Source: Leifsonia sp. TF02-11
GTDB taxonomy: Bacteria; Actinomycetota; Actinomycetes; Actinomycetales; Microbacteriaceae
Length of the DNA stretch: 64,000 nucleotides
Assembly (NCBI RefSeq): GCF_017565305.1
Contig: NZ_JAGEKP010000001.1
Span: 186,001 to 250,000 of the forward strand
Reading direction: 5' to 3'
Numbering within the stretch: the first letter of the stretch is position 1; each line of letters starts with the position of its first letter. Of this stretch, positions 39,973 through 49,189 are shown piece after piece. A program made the translations under genes and the position numbers. The notes under the pieces are model-generated. The model saw nothing but the letters and a program-made list of their open reading frames with translations, did no database searches and was not told where the DNA came from.

Positions 39973-42348
39973 CTACTGCCGGAGCATGGCGATGTCGTAG
40001 AGGTGCTTCGGGTCGATGAGGTGGTCGTGGTTGTCGTCGCCCACGTCGATGCGGACCCAGTCGACTGTGCCGGTGAATGTCGAGTCCTTGATGGTGTACT
40101 CGTTCGTCACCACGGTTGCCGTCTCCCCGCCCACATCCGCTGTCTCGTCCATGGAGAACGTGAACGGCTCTGTCTGCTCGACTCGACCCGTCCCTACAGC
40201 CTCGCCATCGACGTAGAGCGTGACGTCGCCGCCCTTGCCGAGCCCGCCGCCGTCGTACGCCAGCTCTGCGCGCACCTGATGGCTGCCCGGGGCGAGGGGT
40301 GCGTCGGATGCGGTGATGTACCAGTCGACGCCGAGCATGTTGTAGCAGAACTTCAACGTGGAACCCGTGGTGTACAGGCTCCAGCCGCCGAATGCGCCGC
40401 CCTGTGCGACGATCGTCCCGTCCGCGCCGCCCTCGGAAACCTCGATCTCGGCCGTGACCGTGAACGACTTGTTCTTCGTGTTGATGATGCTGTTCTCGCT
40501 GAGGCGCACCATCTTCGGGAACAGCAGCTGCGACGTCCCCTGGACAAGCTCGGGGCGCCCCGCGATCTGCGAGTTGAACCTCTCGAAGCCACGGTCGTCG
40601 AGCGGGAACACCTGGTACTTGGCCGCCTCCAGCAGGAACATCCGCTGTAGCTCGGCGAGCTTCTCCGGCTGCTCCTTCGACAGGTCGCGGGCCTGCGACC
40701 AGTCGGTGGACCCGTCGTACAGCTCCCACACGTCCTCGTCGAACGAGTGGAACTTCTGGTCCACGCCCGGGAAGGTGGGGTGACGGTGCAGCGTCACCGC
40801 CGACCAGCCCTCGTGGTAAATGCCCCGGTCGCCGCCGAGCTCGAAGTACTGCGTCGTGTGCTGCTCCGGCGCGTCCGCGTCGTCGAACGAGTACACCATG
40901 CTCGTGCCGTGGATCGACTCCTGCTGGACGCCGTCCACGAACATGGGATGCGGGAGTCCTGCTGCCTCGAGCACGGTGGGGGCGACGTCGATGACGTGGC
41001 TGAACTGGGTGCGCACCTCCCCGCGGGCGCTGAAGCCGTTCGGCCAGTGCACGATCGTGCCGTTGCGGGTGCCGCCCCAGTGGCTGGCGACCTGCTTCGT
41101 CCACTGATACGGCGTGTCCATCGCGAGCGCCCAGCCCACCGCGTAGTGGTTGTACGACGTCGGGCCGCCCAGCTCGTCCTTCCGCTCCAGAAGGAACTCG
41201 GTGGTCTCGAGGTCGTGGCGGCCGTTGATGTTGAAGTACTCGTTGAACGTGCCCTGCAGCGTCCCCTCGGCGGATGCGCCGTTGTCGCCGATGATCAGGT
41301 ACACCAGCGTGTCGTCGAGGACCTCCAATTGCTCGAGCGCATCGATGAGCTTGCCGATGTAGTGGTCGGCGTACGAGAGGAACCCGGCGTACACCTCCAT
41401 CTGACGCGCGAGCACGGGCTTGAGGTCATCGGGCATGTCGTCCCACGCGGGGATGATGTCGGGGCGGACTGTCAGCTCCGCGTCGGCGGCGACGACCCCG
41501 AGCTTCTTCTGCCGCTCGAGGGTCTGCTCGCGCAGTGCGTCCCAGCCCTGATCGAACTGGCCCTTGTACTTGTCCGCCCACTCCGCCGGGACGTGATGCG
41601 GCGCGTGCGTTGCCCCTGGTGCGAAGTACGTGAAGAACGGCTTGTCCGGGGCGAGGGCGCGCTGCGACCGGATCCAGCCGATCGCGCGATCGGTCAGGTC
41701 CTCCATGAAGTGGTAGCCCTCTTCCGGCGTGCGGTCCGGCTCAACCGGCGCGGTGTTCTCGTAGAGCGACGGATACCACTGGTTCGTCTCGCCGCCGATG
41801 AACCCGTAGAAGTACTCGAATCCGCCGCCAGGCGTCGGCCAGTGCGTGAACGGCCCCATCGGCGACGTCTCCCACACCGGCACCTCGTGGCACTTCCCGA
41901 ACTGCGCCGTCGAATAGCCGTTCAGCTGCAGGACCTTCGCGAGCGGGGCGGCCGTGTTCGGACGCACCGAGTTGTAGCCCGGCGCGGCCGTCGCGACCTC
42001 GGTGATCGCCCCCATACCGACAGCGTGGTGATTGCGGCCGGACAGCAGTGCAGCGCGGGTAGGCGAGCACAGAGCCGTCGTATGGAACCGCGTGTACTTC
42101 AGGCCCCCGGCGGCGAGCCGCTCAGCCGTCGGAGTCGCGATCGGCCCCCCGAACGCGCTCGACGCGCCGAAGCCCACGTCGTCGAGCAGGATCACGAGCA
42201 CATTCGGAGCGTCCACCGGCGGGCGGACGGGCTTATACGGAGGAAACTTCCCCACCGAATCCTTCGCGTCATAGATCGTCGGACCCGAATACGGCTGATC
42301 CGGAATCGGAAGAGTCGTCCGGCTGAACGCTTCGCCCTCGACGGCCAT
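39973..42348 (-). CDS. Arylsulfatase
   Basis: A 791-residue sulfatase of the large actinobacterial type (compare mycobacterial AtsD). Metal-binding Asp pair in LVILLDDVGFG (about 56-57), formylglycine site CSPTRAALLSGRNHH with Cys94, further active-site residues in FFTYFAPGATHAPHH and YLIIGDNGASAEG, and a C-terminal beta-sandwich of about 200 residues (SFTVTAEIEVSEGGADG). The Cys must be oxidised by a formylglycine-generating enzyme, not encoded in this window. No signal peptide is visible, so the enzyme is likely cytoplasmic. ATG 42348 has GAAGGAG upstream; an upstream ATG at 42402 lacks one. It ends the minus-strand sulfur unit. Confidence 0.92.
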   Translation of the reverse strand: MAVEGEAFSRTTLPIPDQPYSGPTIYDAKDSVGKFPPYKPVRPPVDAPNVLVILLDDVGFGASSAFGGPIATPTAERLAAGGLKYTRFHTTALCSPTRAALLSGRNHHAVGMGAITEVATAAPGYNSVRPNTAAPLAKVLQLNGYSTAQFGKCHEVPVWETSPMGPFTHWPTPGGGFEYFYGFIGGETNQWYPSLYENTAPVEPDRTPEEGYHFMEDLTDRAIGWIRSQRALAPDKPFFTYFAPGATHAPHHVPAEWADKYKGQFDQGWDALREQTLERQKKLGVVAADAELTVRPDIIPAWDDMPDDLKPVLARQMEVYAGFLSYADHYIGKLIDALEQLEVLDDTLVYLIIGDNGASAEGTLQGTFNEYFNINGRHDLETTEFLLERKDELGGPTSYNHYAVGWALAMDTPYQWTKQVASHWGGTRNGTIVHWPNGFSARGEVRTQFSHVIDVAPTVLEAAGLPHPMFVDGVQQESIHGTSMVYSFDDADAPEQHTTQYFELGGDRGIYHEGWSAVTLHRHPTFPGVDQKFHSFDEDVWELYDGSTDWSQARDLSKEQPEKLAELQRMFLLEAAKYQVFPLDDRGFERFNSQIAGRPELVQGTSQLLFPKMVRLSENSIINTKNKSFTVTAEIEVSEGGADGTIVAQGGAFGGWSLYTTGSTLKFCYNMLGVDWYITASDAPLAPGSHQVRAELAYDGGGLGKGGDVTLYVDGEAVGTGRVEQTEPFTFSMDETADVGGETATVVTNEYTIKDSTFTGTVDWVRIDVGDDNHDHLIDPKHLYDIAMLRQ

Positions 42349-42529
42349 GCTGGCTCCTTCTCTCACTCCCACGAGCGCCATCCCTGCGCCGCCCGTCACC
42401 ACACACTCTGGCTCAACAGCAACAACGCCATCTAGTCCCCAGCTCTCTGTCCGGAGCTGCAGCGAAGTACTCGATTGAGAGTGGGGAGGCTGCGCTGACC
42501 GTGGGCAGGAGCGGGCTCCGCCGACGCGA

Positions 42530-43201
42530 TCAGAAGCTCGCGATCCCCTTGCCGATGAGCACGACGCCGATCACCAGCAGGAGCACCGCCATCACCGTCG
42601 CGTTGTTCTGCACGAGCCAGCCGCGCAGTGAGTCGAGCGGGCCGCGGAGTGCGTTTGCGGCCACCAGGTAGCCGATCACGGGGATCGCGACCGAGCAGCA
42701 CGCGACGAGCACGAACACCGCGATGACGACGGTCGTCGAACCCGCCGACAGCCCGGCGGTGCCGATGGCGACACCGGCGCCGGCCGCAAGCAGGAGGTTC
42801 TTCGGGTTGACCGCCGCCAGGATGAAGGCGAGCACGAACCCGCGGCCGGCCGTCATGGAGTCGATGGCGCCCATCCACTTCGGGAGCGCCGCCGCCTCCC
42901 CGTTCTTCGGCCGCGACCGCCACTGCCGCAGGGCGAGCAGCAGGAGCAGGGCGCCGAGGACGATCTTGATCGTGCCGGCGATCGGTTTCGCAGCGGAGGC
43001 GTCGTTCGCCGGGATGAGACCGGAGAGCAGCGTGAACACCACCACCGCGACGACGATGCCCAGCACCCAGCCGATCAGGAAGCCGACGCTCGTGCCGCGC
43101 GCCTTCGGCGACAGCAGCATCAGGATCGCCGCGATGATCGGTATCGGGCTGATCGCGATGCCCAACGCGAGAGGGAGGGTGTCCCCGATCGCACTCCCCA
43201 T
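42530..43201 (-). CDS. GAP/Sap family (LysE-like) membrane protein
   Basis: A 223-residue protein with six hydrophobic segments and the family pattern: PLALGIAISPIPIIAAILMLLSPKARGTSVGFLIGWVLG, then LPKWMGAIDSMTAGRGFVLAFILAAVNPKNLLLAAGAGVAI. This is the GAP/Sap group (sulfolipid-1-addressing or GPL-addressing proteins), related to LysE-type exporters; the mycobacterial members help move glycolipids or sulfolipids across the membrane. Lying 10 bp downstream of the AI-2E-type gene and among sulfatases and SulP transporters, a role in moving a sulfated compound is possible but inferred only from context. Confidence 0.83.
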   Translation of the reverse strand: MGSAIGDTLPLALGIAISPIPIIAAILMLLSPKARGTSVGFLIGWVLGIVVAVVVFTLLSGLIPANDASAAKPIAGTIKIVLGALLLLLALRQWRSRPKNGEAAALPKWMGAIDSMTAGRGFVLAFILAAVNPKNLLLAAGAGVAIGTAGLSAGSTTVVIAVFVLVACCSVAIPVIGYLVAANALRGPLDSLRGWLVQNNATVMAVLLLVIGVVLIGKGIASF

Positions 43202-43211
43202 TCCGTCCTCC

Positions 43212-44462
43212 TCAGGTGGTCGTGCCGTCCGGGCGGTCCGGCGGCGGTGGTCCGTCGGCGCGCCCGCCGGTGTGCGCGGTGGCCTTGGCCTCGCGCCGCT
43301 CCGCCTTGGCCGCAGCCGACTCCACTTTCATCAGATCCTTGGTCTCGCGGAGGTCGCCGATCGCGCCGCGCCAGATCCGCGCCCGCGGGTCGGAGTCGAC
43401 CAGGATCGCGCGGAACAGCAGCGTCAGCGGAATGGCGAGGATGGCGCCGATCGCGCCGAGGACGACCGCCCAGAGCAGCACGGAGAAGAAGGTGAGCGTC
43501 TGGCTCAGCGCCACCGCGTTGCCGACGACCTTCGGCTGCACGACGGACTGGACGACCGCGTTCACGATCCCGTAGATGACGATGATCGCGATCACCGTGC
43601 CCCAGCCGCCGATGAGGTAGCCGAAGACGAGGGGAGGGACCAGCGCGAGGAAGTAGCCGACGTTGGGGATGAAGCTGCACAGGAACGACAGGATCGCCCA
43701 GAGCAGCGCCGCGGGCACGCCGAGGATCCACAGGGCGATGCCGTTGATCACGCCCTGCACGATCCCGAGCAGGGTGGTCACCACCATGTAGCGGCGCACA
43801 CTGTGCGCGAACCCGGTCATCGCGTAGACCAGGTTCGGCTTGGTCGGCTCGAGCTGACGCAGCAGCGTCGGCGTGTACGCGGCGTCGGCCGGCATCAGGA
43901 TGAGCATCGTCAGTACGATCACGCCGAAGGTGATCAGCCCGAACGCGCCGCCGAGCACTCCGGTGAAGACGTTCACCAGCTTGGTCGGGTCGAAGCCCTG
44001 CGTCACCGCCTTCAGATCGGCCGGGCTGATCCCGATGCTCGAGAGCCAGTCGGCGAACTGCTGCCCGATCTGCTGGAACTGCTCCTTGTACTGCGGGAGC
44101 ATCCCGACGAACTGGGCCATCGCGATGATGAGGAGGGCGACGAACCCGGCGAGCAGGGCGAACGTCGTCAATGCGACGGCGCCCGTCGCGACTCCGGAGG
44201 GCGTGCCGTGGTGTTCCAGCCAGACGCGGACGGGCTGGGCGCAGATGACGAGGACCAGGGCGAGCAGGCTGGGGGCGAGGATCCCCGCGATCGCGTGCAT
44301 TCCGAAGAGGACGACCACGCCGCCGGCGAGACCGAGCAGGATGCGCACCGAGCGGCCGTTGGCGGCGGTCGCCTCCTGGTCAGAGTCGGGGCCGCTCGGC
44401 GGTGCGGCCTCCGGTGCACGGGTGCGGCGGCGGAACGGCCAGACACCGCTAAGGGCGGCCAT
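43212..44462 (-). CDS. AI-2E family transporter (PF01594 type)
   Basis: A 416-residue membrane protein with about eight spans and the family C-terminal signature (LLWAILSFLCSFIPNVGYFLALVPPLVFGYLIGGWG ... VVQPKVVGNAVALSQTLTFFSVLLWAVVLGAIGAILAIPLTLL). Members include E. coli TqsA and ion antiporters, so the solute is not settled. The ATG at 44462 overlaps the end of the SulP gene by 14 bp. The C-terminal tail is charged and cytoplasmic. It belongs to the SHOCT/SulP/AI-2E/GAP unit. Confidence 0.88.
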   Translation of the reverse strand: MAALSGVWPFRRRTRAPEAAPPSGPDSDQEATAANGRSVRILLGLAGGVVVLFGMHAIAGILAPSLLALVLVICAQPVRVWLEHHGTPSGVATGAVALTTFALLAGFVALLIIAMAQFVGMLPQYKEQFQQIGQQFADWLSSIGISPADLKAVTQGFDPTKLVNVFTGVLGGAFGLITFGVIVLTMLILMPADAAYTPTLLRQLEPTKPNLVYAMTGFAHSVRRYMVVTTLLGIVQGVINGIALWILGVPAALLWAILSFLCSFIPNVGYFLALVPPLVFGYLIGGWGTVIAIIVIYGIVNAVVQSVVQPKVVGNAVALSQTLTFFSVLLWAVVLGAIGAILAIPLTLLFRAILVDSDPRARIWRGAIGDLRETKDLMKVESAAAKAERREAKATAHTGGRADGPPPPDRPDGTTT

Positions 44463-46179
44463 GGCCCGAGCCTTCCGGATGGGACTGGAGTGCCATGATG
44501 GCCTCCCGATTGGTGTCGAAGAAGTGCACCCCGTCGAGGAGCTCGAGGTGCTGGAGGCGCTCGCGGATGCCGGGACGGACGCGGCTGAGCGCGAGATCGG
44601 CCCCGTGGGCGGTGAGGAAGGCGTGCACCGTCTCCCAGGACTCGGCGCCGGTCACGTCGACGTCGGTGACGGCCTCCATGTCGAGGACGACGTGGGTGGC
44701 GCCGGTGTCGCGCACCGCGCGCTCCACGGCCTTCTCGAAGGAGGTCGAGTTGGCGAAGAACAGCGGAGCGGCGAGTCGCACGACCACGACGCCGGGCACG
44801 GTCGGCGCGCCGGCGGGAGCGGCCTCCAGGAGGGAGTGCTCCGGGTCGCCGTCGGCGGCCAGCGTGTCGATCGGCGGGTTCGCCGCGCGCCGCGTGACGT
44901 TGATCACCGCGAGCACGAAGGCGATGACGATGCCGGCGATCGGGCCGATGAACAACGCGCCGAGGAAGCACGCCGCTCCGATGGCGAACTCGAACCTGTC
45001 GAGACGCCACAGCCGCACGAAGTCGGGGATGCCGAGCAGCGGGACCACCGCGACGGCGACGATGGTGCCGATGGCGGGGGAGGGGATGTCCTCGAGCAGC
45101 GCCGTGCCGAACAGCAGCAGCAGGAGCGTGCCGAGGGCGGTGACGAGGGAGGGCAGCTGGGTGCGCGAGCCGGCCTGGTCCATCGCCGCGGTGCGGGAGG
45201 TCGACGAGCCGACCGTGAAGCCGCCGCTGATCCCCGCGCCGAGGTTGGCGACGCCGAAGGCGAAGAGATCGCGGTCGGGACGGGTGGGGTAGTTGCGCTT
45301 CTCGCCGTACGACCGGGAGACCAGCAGGCCCTCGCCCATCGTCACGACGGTCAGGGCGATCGCGGACGGGATGAGCGCGAGCCACTGGGTCCACTCGATC
45401 ACCGGCCAGGTGAGGGTGGGCGGTCCGGCCTGCACCTTTCCGAGCACGTCCACGCCCGCCTTCACGGCGCCGGTGAGCACGACCACGACGGTGGCGACGA
45501 TGAGCACGATGAGCGCCCAGGGCACCGCGGCGGCGATGCGGCGGCCGACCAGCAGCACGATCAGAGAGCCGATCGAGATCAGCAGCGACCAGACGTTGAG
45601 ACCCGGCAGGCCGGTGACCAGGCCGCCGACCTTCTCGACGAACTCGCCTCCGGAGTCGATCTTCACACCGAGCATCTTGGCCACCTGCGACACCAGGATG
45701 TCGAGTGCGAGGCCGCCGACGAAGCCCACCAGGATCGGCTTGGACAGGAAGTTCGCCAGGAATCCCAGCTTGAAGAACGAGCACAGCAGGAACAGCACGC
45801 CGCAGATCAGCGCTTGGGCCAGGGCCAGCGTGATGTAGTCCTGGTGGCCGGCGACCGCGAGTCCGCCCAGGGACGACGCGACCAGTGCAGCTGCCGCGGC
45901 GTCCGGCGACGCGACGAGTTGCCGTGACGACACCGTCAGGGCGTAGAACACGGCAGGGACGACGAGCGAGTAGAGGCCGGCCGTCGCCGGCAGGCCCGCG
46001 ATCTGCGCGTAGCCGATGTTGAGCGGGATGGCGATCGCCAGCAGAGTGACGCCGGCGAGTACTTCGCGGACGGCGTTCTTGCCTGTCAGACCGGCGAGCG
46101 GCCGCAGGCGGGTGCGGTGCGGCGCCGGAGCCCTCGAGGACTCCGGCGCCGCTGCGGTCGGGCCGGTCACGTCGGTCAC
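44449..46179 (-). CDS. SulP (SLC26) family anion transporter with STAS domain
   Basis: A 576-residue transporter. The membrane part carries the SulP signature (DVTGPTA leader, then LAGVTLLAIAIPLNIGYAQIAGLPATAGLYSLVVPAVFYALT) and 12-14 spans; the cytoplasmic STAS domain is at about 445-555 (VPGVVVVRLAAPLFFANSTSFEKAVERAV ... VVLDMEAVTDVDVTGAESWETV). Known bacterial members take up sulfate, bicarbonate or dicarboxylates. Placed beside two sulfatase genes, sulfate is the most likely substrate, though bicarbonate is not excluded. It starts 13 bp after the SHOCT gene. Confidence 0.9.
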   Translation of the reverse strand: MTDVTGPTAAAPESSRAPAPHRTRLRPLAGLTGKNAVREVLAGVTLLAIAIPLNIGYAQIAGLPATAGLYSLVVPAVFYALTVSSRQLVASPDAAAAALVASSLGGLAVAGHQDYITLALAQALICGVLFLLCSFFKLGFLANFLSKPILVGFVGGLALDILVSQVAKMLGVKIDSGGEFVEKVGGLVTGLPGLNVWSLLISIGSLIVLLVGRRIAAAVPWALIVLIVATVVVVLTGAVKAGVDVLGKVQAGPPTLTWPVIEWTQWLALIPSAIALTVVTMGEGLLVSRSYGEKRNYPTRPDRDLFAFGVANLGAGISGGFTVGSSTSRTAAMDQAGSRTQLPSLVTALGTLLLLLFGTALLEDIPSPAIGTIVAVAVVPLLGIPDFVRLWRLDRFEFAIGAACFLGALFIGPIAGIVIAFVLAVINVTRRAANPPIDTLAADGDPEHSLLEAAPAGAPTVPGVVVVRLAAPLFFANSTSFEKAVERAVRDTGATHVVLDMEAVTDVDVTGAESWETVHAFLTAHGADLALSRVRPGIRERLQHLELLDGVHFFDTNREAIMALQSHPEGSGHGRP

Positions 46180-46192
46180 CGAGCCCGGGTGG

Positions 46193-46666
46193 TCACGCCG
46201 TGGGCGCTGCCGGCGGCGGAGTCGGAGCCGACGGCGCGGCGGGCGCTGCCGGCGCCGCGTGCGCTCCGGCTGCGGCCTGGTGGCCGAGGGCGACGCTCTT
46301 CAGGTGGGCGAACTCCTCCGGCGTGATGGTGCCGGCGTCCAGCAGGGCCTTGGCCTTGGCGATCTCGTCGGCCGGGCTGCTGGCGGCGACCTGGCGGATG
46401 TACGCGTCGGTGCTCTGCTGCACCTGGCGGGCCTCCTTCTGGCTGCGCTCCGCCATCCCAGGGCCGCGCGCGATCAGGTAGACCAGCGCGGTGAGGAACG
46501 GGACGAAGATCAGGAAGATGATCCAGAGCGCCTTCCACCAGCCGTTGAGCTTGTGGTCGCGGAACAGGTCGCTGATGATCGCGAACAGCGCGAACAGGTA
46601 CGCGATGAACGCGAAGCTCCAGAAGAACAGCCAGATGATGTTCCAGAAATTGTTCCAGAAATCCAT
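46193..46666 (-). CDS. SHOCT-domain small membrane protein
   Basis: A 157-residue protein: an aromatic N terminus (MDFWNNFWNIIWLFFW), two membrane spans (FAFIAYLFALFAII and the PLDc_N-like IIFLIFVPFLTALVYLIARG), a SHOCT motif (ADEIAKAKALLDAGTITPEEFAHLK) and an Ala/Pro-rich tail. It is the full-length paralogue of the truncated gene at the left edge of the window. AGGAGGGG lies 6 nt before the ATG. It heads the minus-strand sulfur operon, and its promoter mirrors that of the divergent arylsulfatase gene. Confidence 0.85.
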   Translation of the reverse strand: MDFWNNFWNIIWLFFWSFAFIAYLFALFAIISDLFRDHKLNGWWKALWIIFLIFVPFLTALVYLIARGPGMAERSQKEARQVQQSTDAYIRQVAASSPADEIAKAKALLDAGTITPEEFAHLKSVALGHQAAAGAHAAPAAPAAPSAPTPPPAAPTA

Positions 46667-46712
46667 GTCGTTACCCCTCCTGCCGGGCTCGATCGAGCCT
46701 GGATGTGGGCTG

Positions 46713-46810
46713 AGAGTAACGCGGAGGGGGGAATCGCGTCTAGAGGTCTTCCGGCACGGATCATGAGCCGCGGACCCGTCTAGACGCGTCGGTCGCGCCG
46801 TGACTACCCT
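46713..46810. promoter_or_regulatory. Mirror-symmetric divergent promoter pair of the sulfur island
   Basis: TCTAGACGCG occurs as an inverted pair: plus strand 46779-46788, minus strand 46744-46735. On each side exactly 16 nt separate it from a -10-like box: TACCCT (46805-46810) for the + strand and TACTCT (46718-46713) for the - strand. The AGACGC part therefore sits at -35 spacing (17 bp) in both promoters. The right copy is also part of a perfect 10-bp palindrome CGTCTAGACG (46777-46786). The same factor should control the SHOCT/SulP operon and the arylsulfatase/SulP operon together. Confidence 0.65.
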
Positions 46811-46839
46811 GTCGCTCAATCCGAGGGGGTATTCCGACT

Positions 46840-49185
46840 GTGACCAGAGAATTCCAGGGAAAGATCGAACTCGACGTGCGGGACTCGGTGTCCGATTGGG
46901 ACGCGTTCCTCCCGCCGACAGCGCCGGAGGGCTCGCCGAACGTGCTCCTGGTGCTGTACGACGACACCGGCCAGGCCGCCTGGTCGACGTACGGCGGGCG
47001 CATCCAGATGCCGACGATGGAGCGGCTGGCGGCGAACGGCCTGACTTACACGCAGTGGCACACGACGGCGCTGTGCTCGCCGACCAGATCGACGCTGCTG
47101 ACCGGACGCAACCACCACTCCAACGGCTTCGCGACGATCTCCGAGTCGTCGACGGGGTTCCCGGGCTACAACTCGCACATTCCGGCCAGCAACGTGCCGA
47201 TGGCAAGTCTGCTGCGCGACGCCGGCTGGGCCACGTTCTGGGTGGGCAAGAACCACAACGTGCCGATCGACGAGTGGACGGCGGGCGCCAGCAAGAAGAA
47301 CTGGCCGCTGGCGCAGGGCTTCGACCGCTTCTACGGCTTCATCGGTGGCGAGACCAACAACTGGTATCCGTCGCTCGCCGAGGACAACCACTACATCGAC
47401 CAGCCCTACCTGCCGGAGCAGGGCTACCACCTGTCGAGGGACCTCGCCGACCAGGCGCTGAAGATGCTGCGGGACGTCAAGCAGACCGAGCCGGAGAAGC
47501 CCTGGTACCTGTGGTTCTGCCCCGGAGCCAACCACGCACCGCACCATGCGCCCCAGGAGTACATCGACAAGTACAAGGGCGTGTTCGACGACGGCTACGA
47601 GGCGTACCGCGAGTGGGTGCTGCCGCGGATGATCGAGAGGGGCCTCCTGCCTGAGGGCACGGAGTTGACCGAGCTCAACCCGATGCCGCCCGGGACGTTC
47701 TCCGAGAGCGACGAAGTGCGCCCGTGGGGGGAACTGAACGCCGAGGAACGCGCGATGTTCAGCCGGATGGCGGAGGTCTACGCCGGGTTCTCCGAGTACA
47801 CCGACGCCCAGGTCGGCCGCATCGTCGACTATCTGGAGGAGTCGGGCCAGCTCGACAACACCCTCATCATCTACTGCGCCGACAACGGCGCCTCGGGTGA
47901 GGGCAGCCCGAACGGGTCGGTCAACGAGGGCAAGATCTTCGGAGGCTACCCCGACGACCTCCAGGAGAACCTGCGCCTGGTCGACAAGCTGGGTTCGCCC
48001 GACACGTACAACCACTACCCGACCGGCTGGGCGGCCGCGTTCTCGACGCCGTACCGGATGTTCAAGCGGTACGTCTACCAGGGCGGCGTGTGCGACCCGC
48101 TCGTGATCTCGTGGCCGAAGGGCATCAGAGCGCGTGGCGAGGTGCGCAACCAGTACCACCACTCGACCGACATCGTGGCGACGATCCTCGACGTCTGCGG
48201 CGTCGAACTGCCCGCGACCTACAACGGCGTGGAGCAGCGTCCGCTCGACGGCATCCCGATGACGTACAGCTTCGACGCGCCCGCCGACGGCGCCACGACA
48301 AAGCGGACGCAGTACTTCGAGATGTTCGGCAACCGCGGCATCTGGCACGAGGGCTGGAAGGCGGTCACCGAGCACGGCCCGGTGAGCGGTCGCGGCGACT
48401 TCCCGAGCGACACCTGGCAGCTGTTCCACACCGACGTCGACCGGTCGGAGGCGCACGACGTCGCCGCCGAGCACCCCGACAAGGTGGAGGAGCTGAAGGC
48501 CCTGTGGATGTCCGAGGCGAAGCGGAACGACGTTCTGCCGCTCAACGACCTGCAGATCATCGGGAACCCCAAGGACTTCGAGACGTTCATCAGCATGGAG
48601 TTCAAGGTCCCCGTGCCGGCGAGCGGCCAGTACACGTACTACCCGGGCACCAGCGAGATCCCCGAGCGGTCGGCCGCGAACACGCACGGCGTCTCGTACA
48701 AGGTCCTCGCCGAAGTGGAGACGACCGCCGACACCGAGGGCGTGATCTTCGCGCACGGCTCACGGTTCGGCGGTCACAGCCTGTTCGTCAAGGACGGGCA
48801 GCTGTACTACGTCTACAATTTCCTCGGCATCCCGCCGGAGAACGTGGTGTCCGCCCCGATGCCGGCTCCCGGCGCGCACGTCCTCGGCGTCTCGTTCACC
48901 AAGGAGGGGACCGGCCAGTACCGGGAGGCGGTGGGACCGCTGGCTCTCTACATCGACGACGAGAAGGTGGCGGAGCAGGAGATCCACACGATCCTCGGCC
49001 ACTTCTCGCTGTGCGGGGAGGGACTCTGCATCGGCTACGACTCCGGCGACGCGGTGTCGAAACTCTACGCGGGCTCGCGGTTCGAGTACTCCGGCGGCGA
49101 GATCGTCAAGGTGGTCTTCGACATCGCCGACGATGCGTACGTCGATGTGGAGGCGCACCTGGCCGCCGCGATGGCACGAGATTAG
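46840..49185 (+). CDS. Arylsulfatase
   Basis: A 781-residue sulfatase, paralogue of the one at 39973-42348. Asp pair in LLVLYDDTGQA (about 41-42), formylglycine site CSPTRSTLLTGRNHH with Cys79, FCPGANHAPHHAPQEY, and IIYCADNGASGEGSPNGS; the C-terminal beta-sandwich (SYKVLAEVETTADTEGVIFAHGSRFGGHSLFV) is the same type. No signal peptide. The GTG at 46840 has GAGGGGG 8-10 nt upstream. The start follows the divergent promoter shared with the SHOCT/SulP unit, and a SulP gene lies 4 bp downstream, a sulfatase-plus-anion-transporter pair. Confidence 0.92.
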   Translation: MTREFQGKIELDVRDSVSDWDAFLPPTAPEGSPNVLLVLYDDTGQAAWSTYGGRIQMPTMERLAANGLTYTQWHTTALCSPTRSTLLTGRNHHSNGFATISESSTGFPGYNSHIPASNVPMASLLRDAGWATFWVGKNHNVPIDEWTAGASKKNWPLAQGFDRFYGFIGGETNNWYPSLAEDNHYIDQPYLPEQGYHLSRDLADQALKMLRDVKQTEPEKPWYLWFCPGANHAPHHAPQEYIDKYKGVFDDGYEAYREWVLPRMIERGLLPEGTELTELNPMPPGTFSESDEVRPWGELNAEERAMFSRMAEVYAGFSEYTDAQVGRIVDYLEESGQLDNTLIIYCADNGASGEGSPNGSVNEGKIFGGYPDDLQENLRLVDKLGSPDTYNHYPTGWAAAFSTPYRMFKRYVYQGGVCDPLVISWPKGIRARGEVRNQYHHSTDIVATILDVCGVELPATYNGVEQRPLDGIPMTYSFDAPADGATTKRTQYFEMFGNRGIWHEGWKAVTEHGPVSGRGDFPSDTWQLFHTDVDRSEAHDVAAEHPDKVEELKALWMSEAKRNDVLPLNDLQIIGNPKDFETFISMEFKVPVPASGQYTYYPGTSEIPERSAANTHGVSYKVLAEVETTADTEGVIFAHGSRFGGHSLFVKDGQLYYVYNFLGIPPENVVSAPMPAPGAHVLGVSFTKEGTGQYREAVGPLALYIDDEKVAEQEIHTILGHFSLCGEGLCIGYDSGDAVSKLYAGSRFEYSGGEIVKVVFDIADDAYVDVEAHLAAAMARD

Positions 49186-49189
49186 GGCG

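Noticed and set aside
46735-46788. Reading the GTCTAGAC core in the sulfur promoter as another DasR-like operator
   Set aside because: Flanks differ (C-GTCTAGAC-G rather than TGGTCTAGACCA) and the second copy has only half the palindrome; the fixed distance to both -10 boxes fits a promoter or activator element better.
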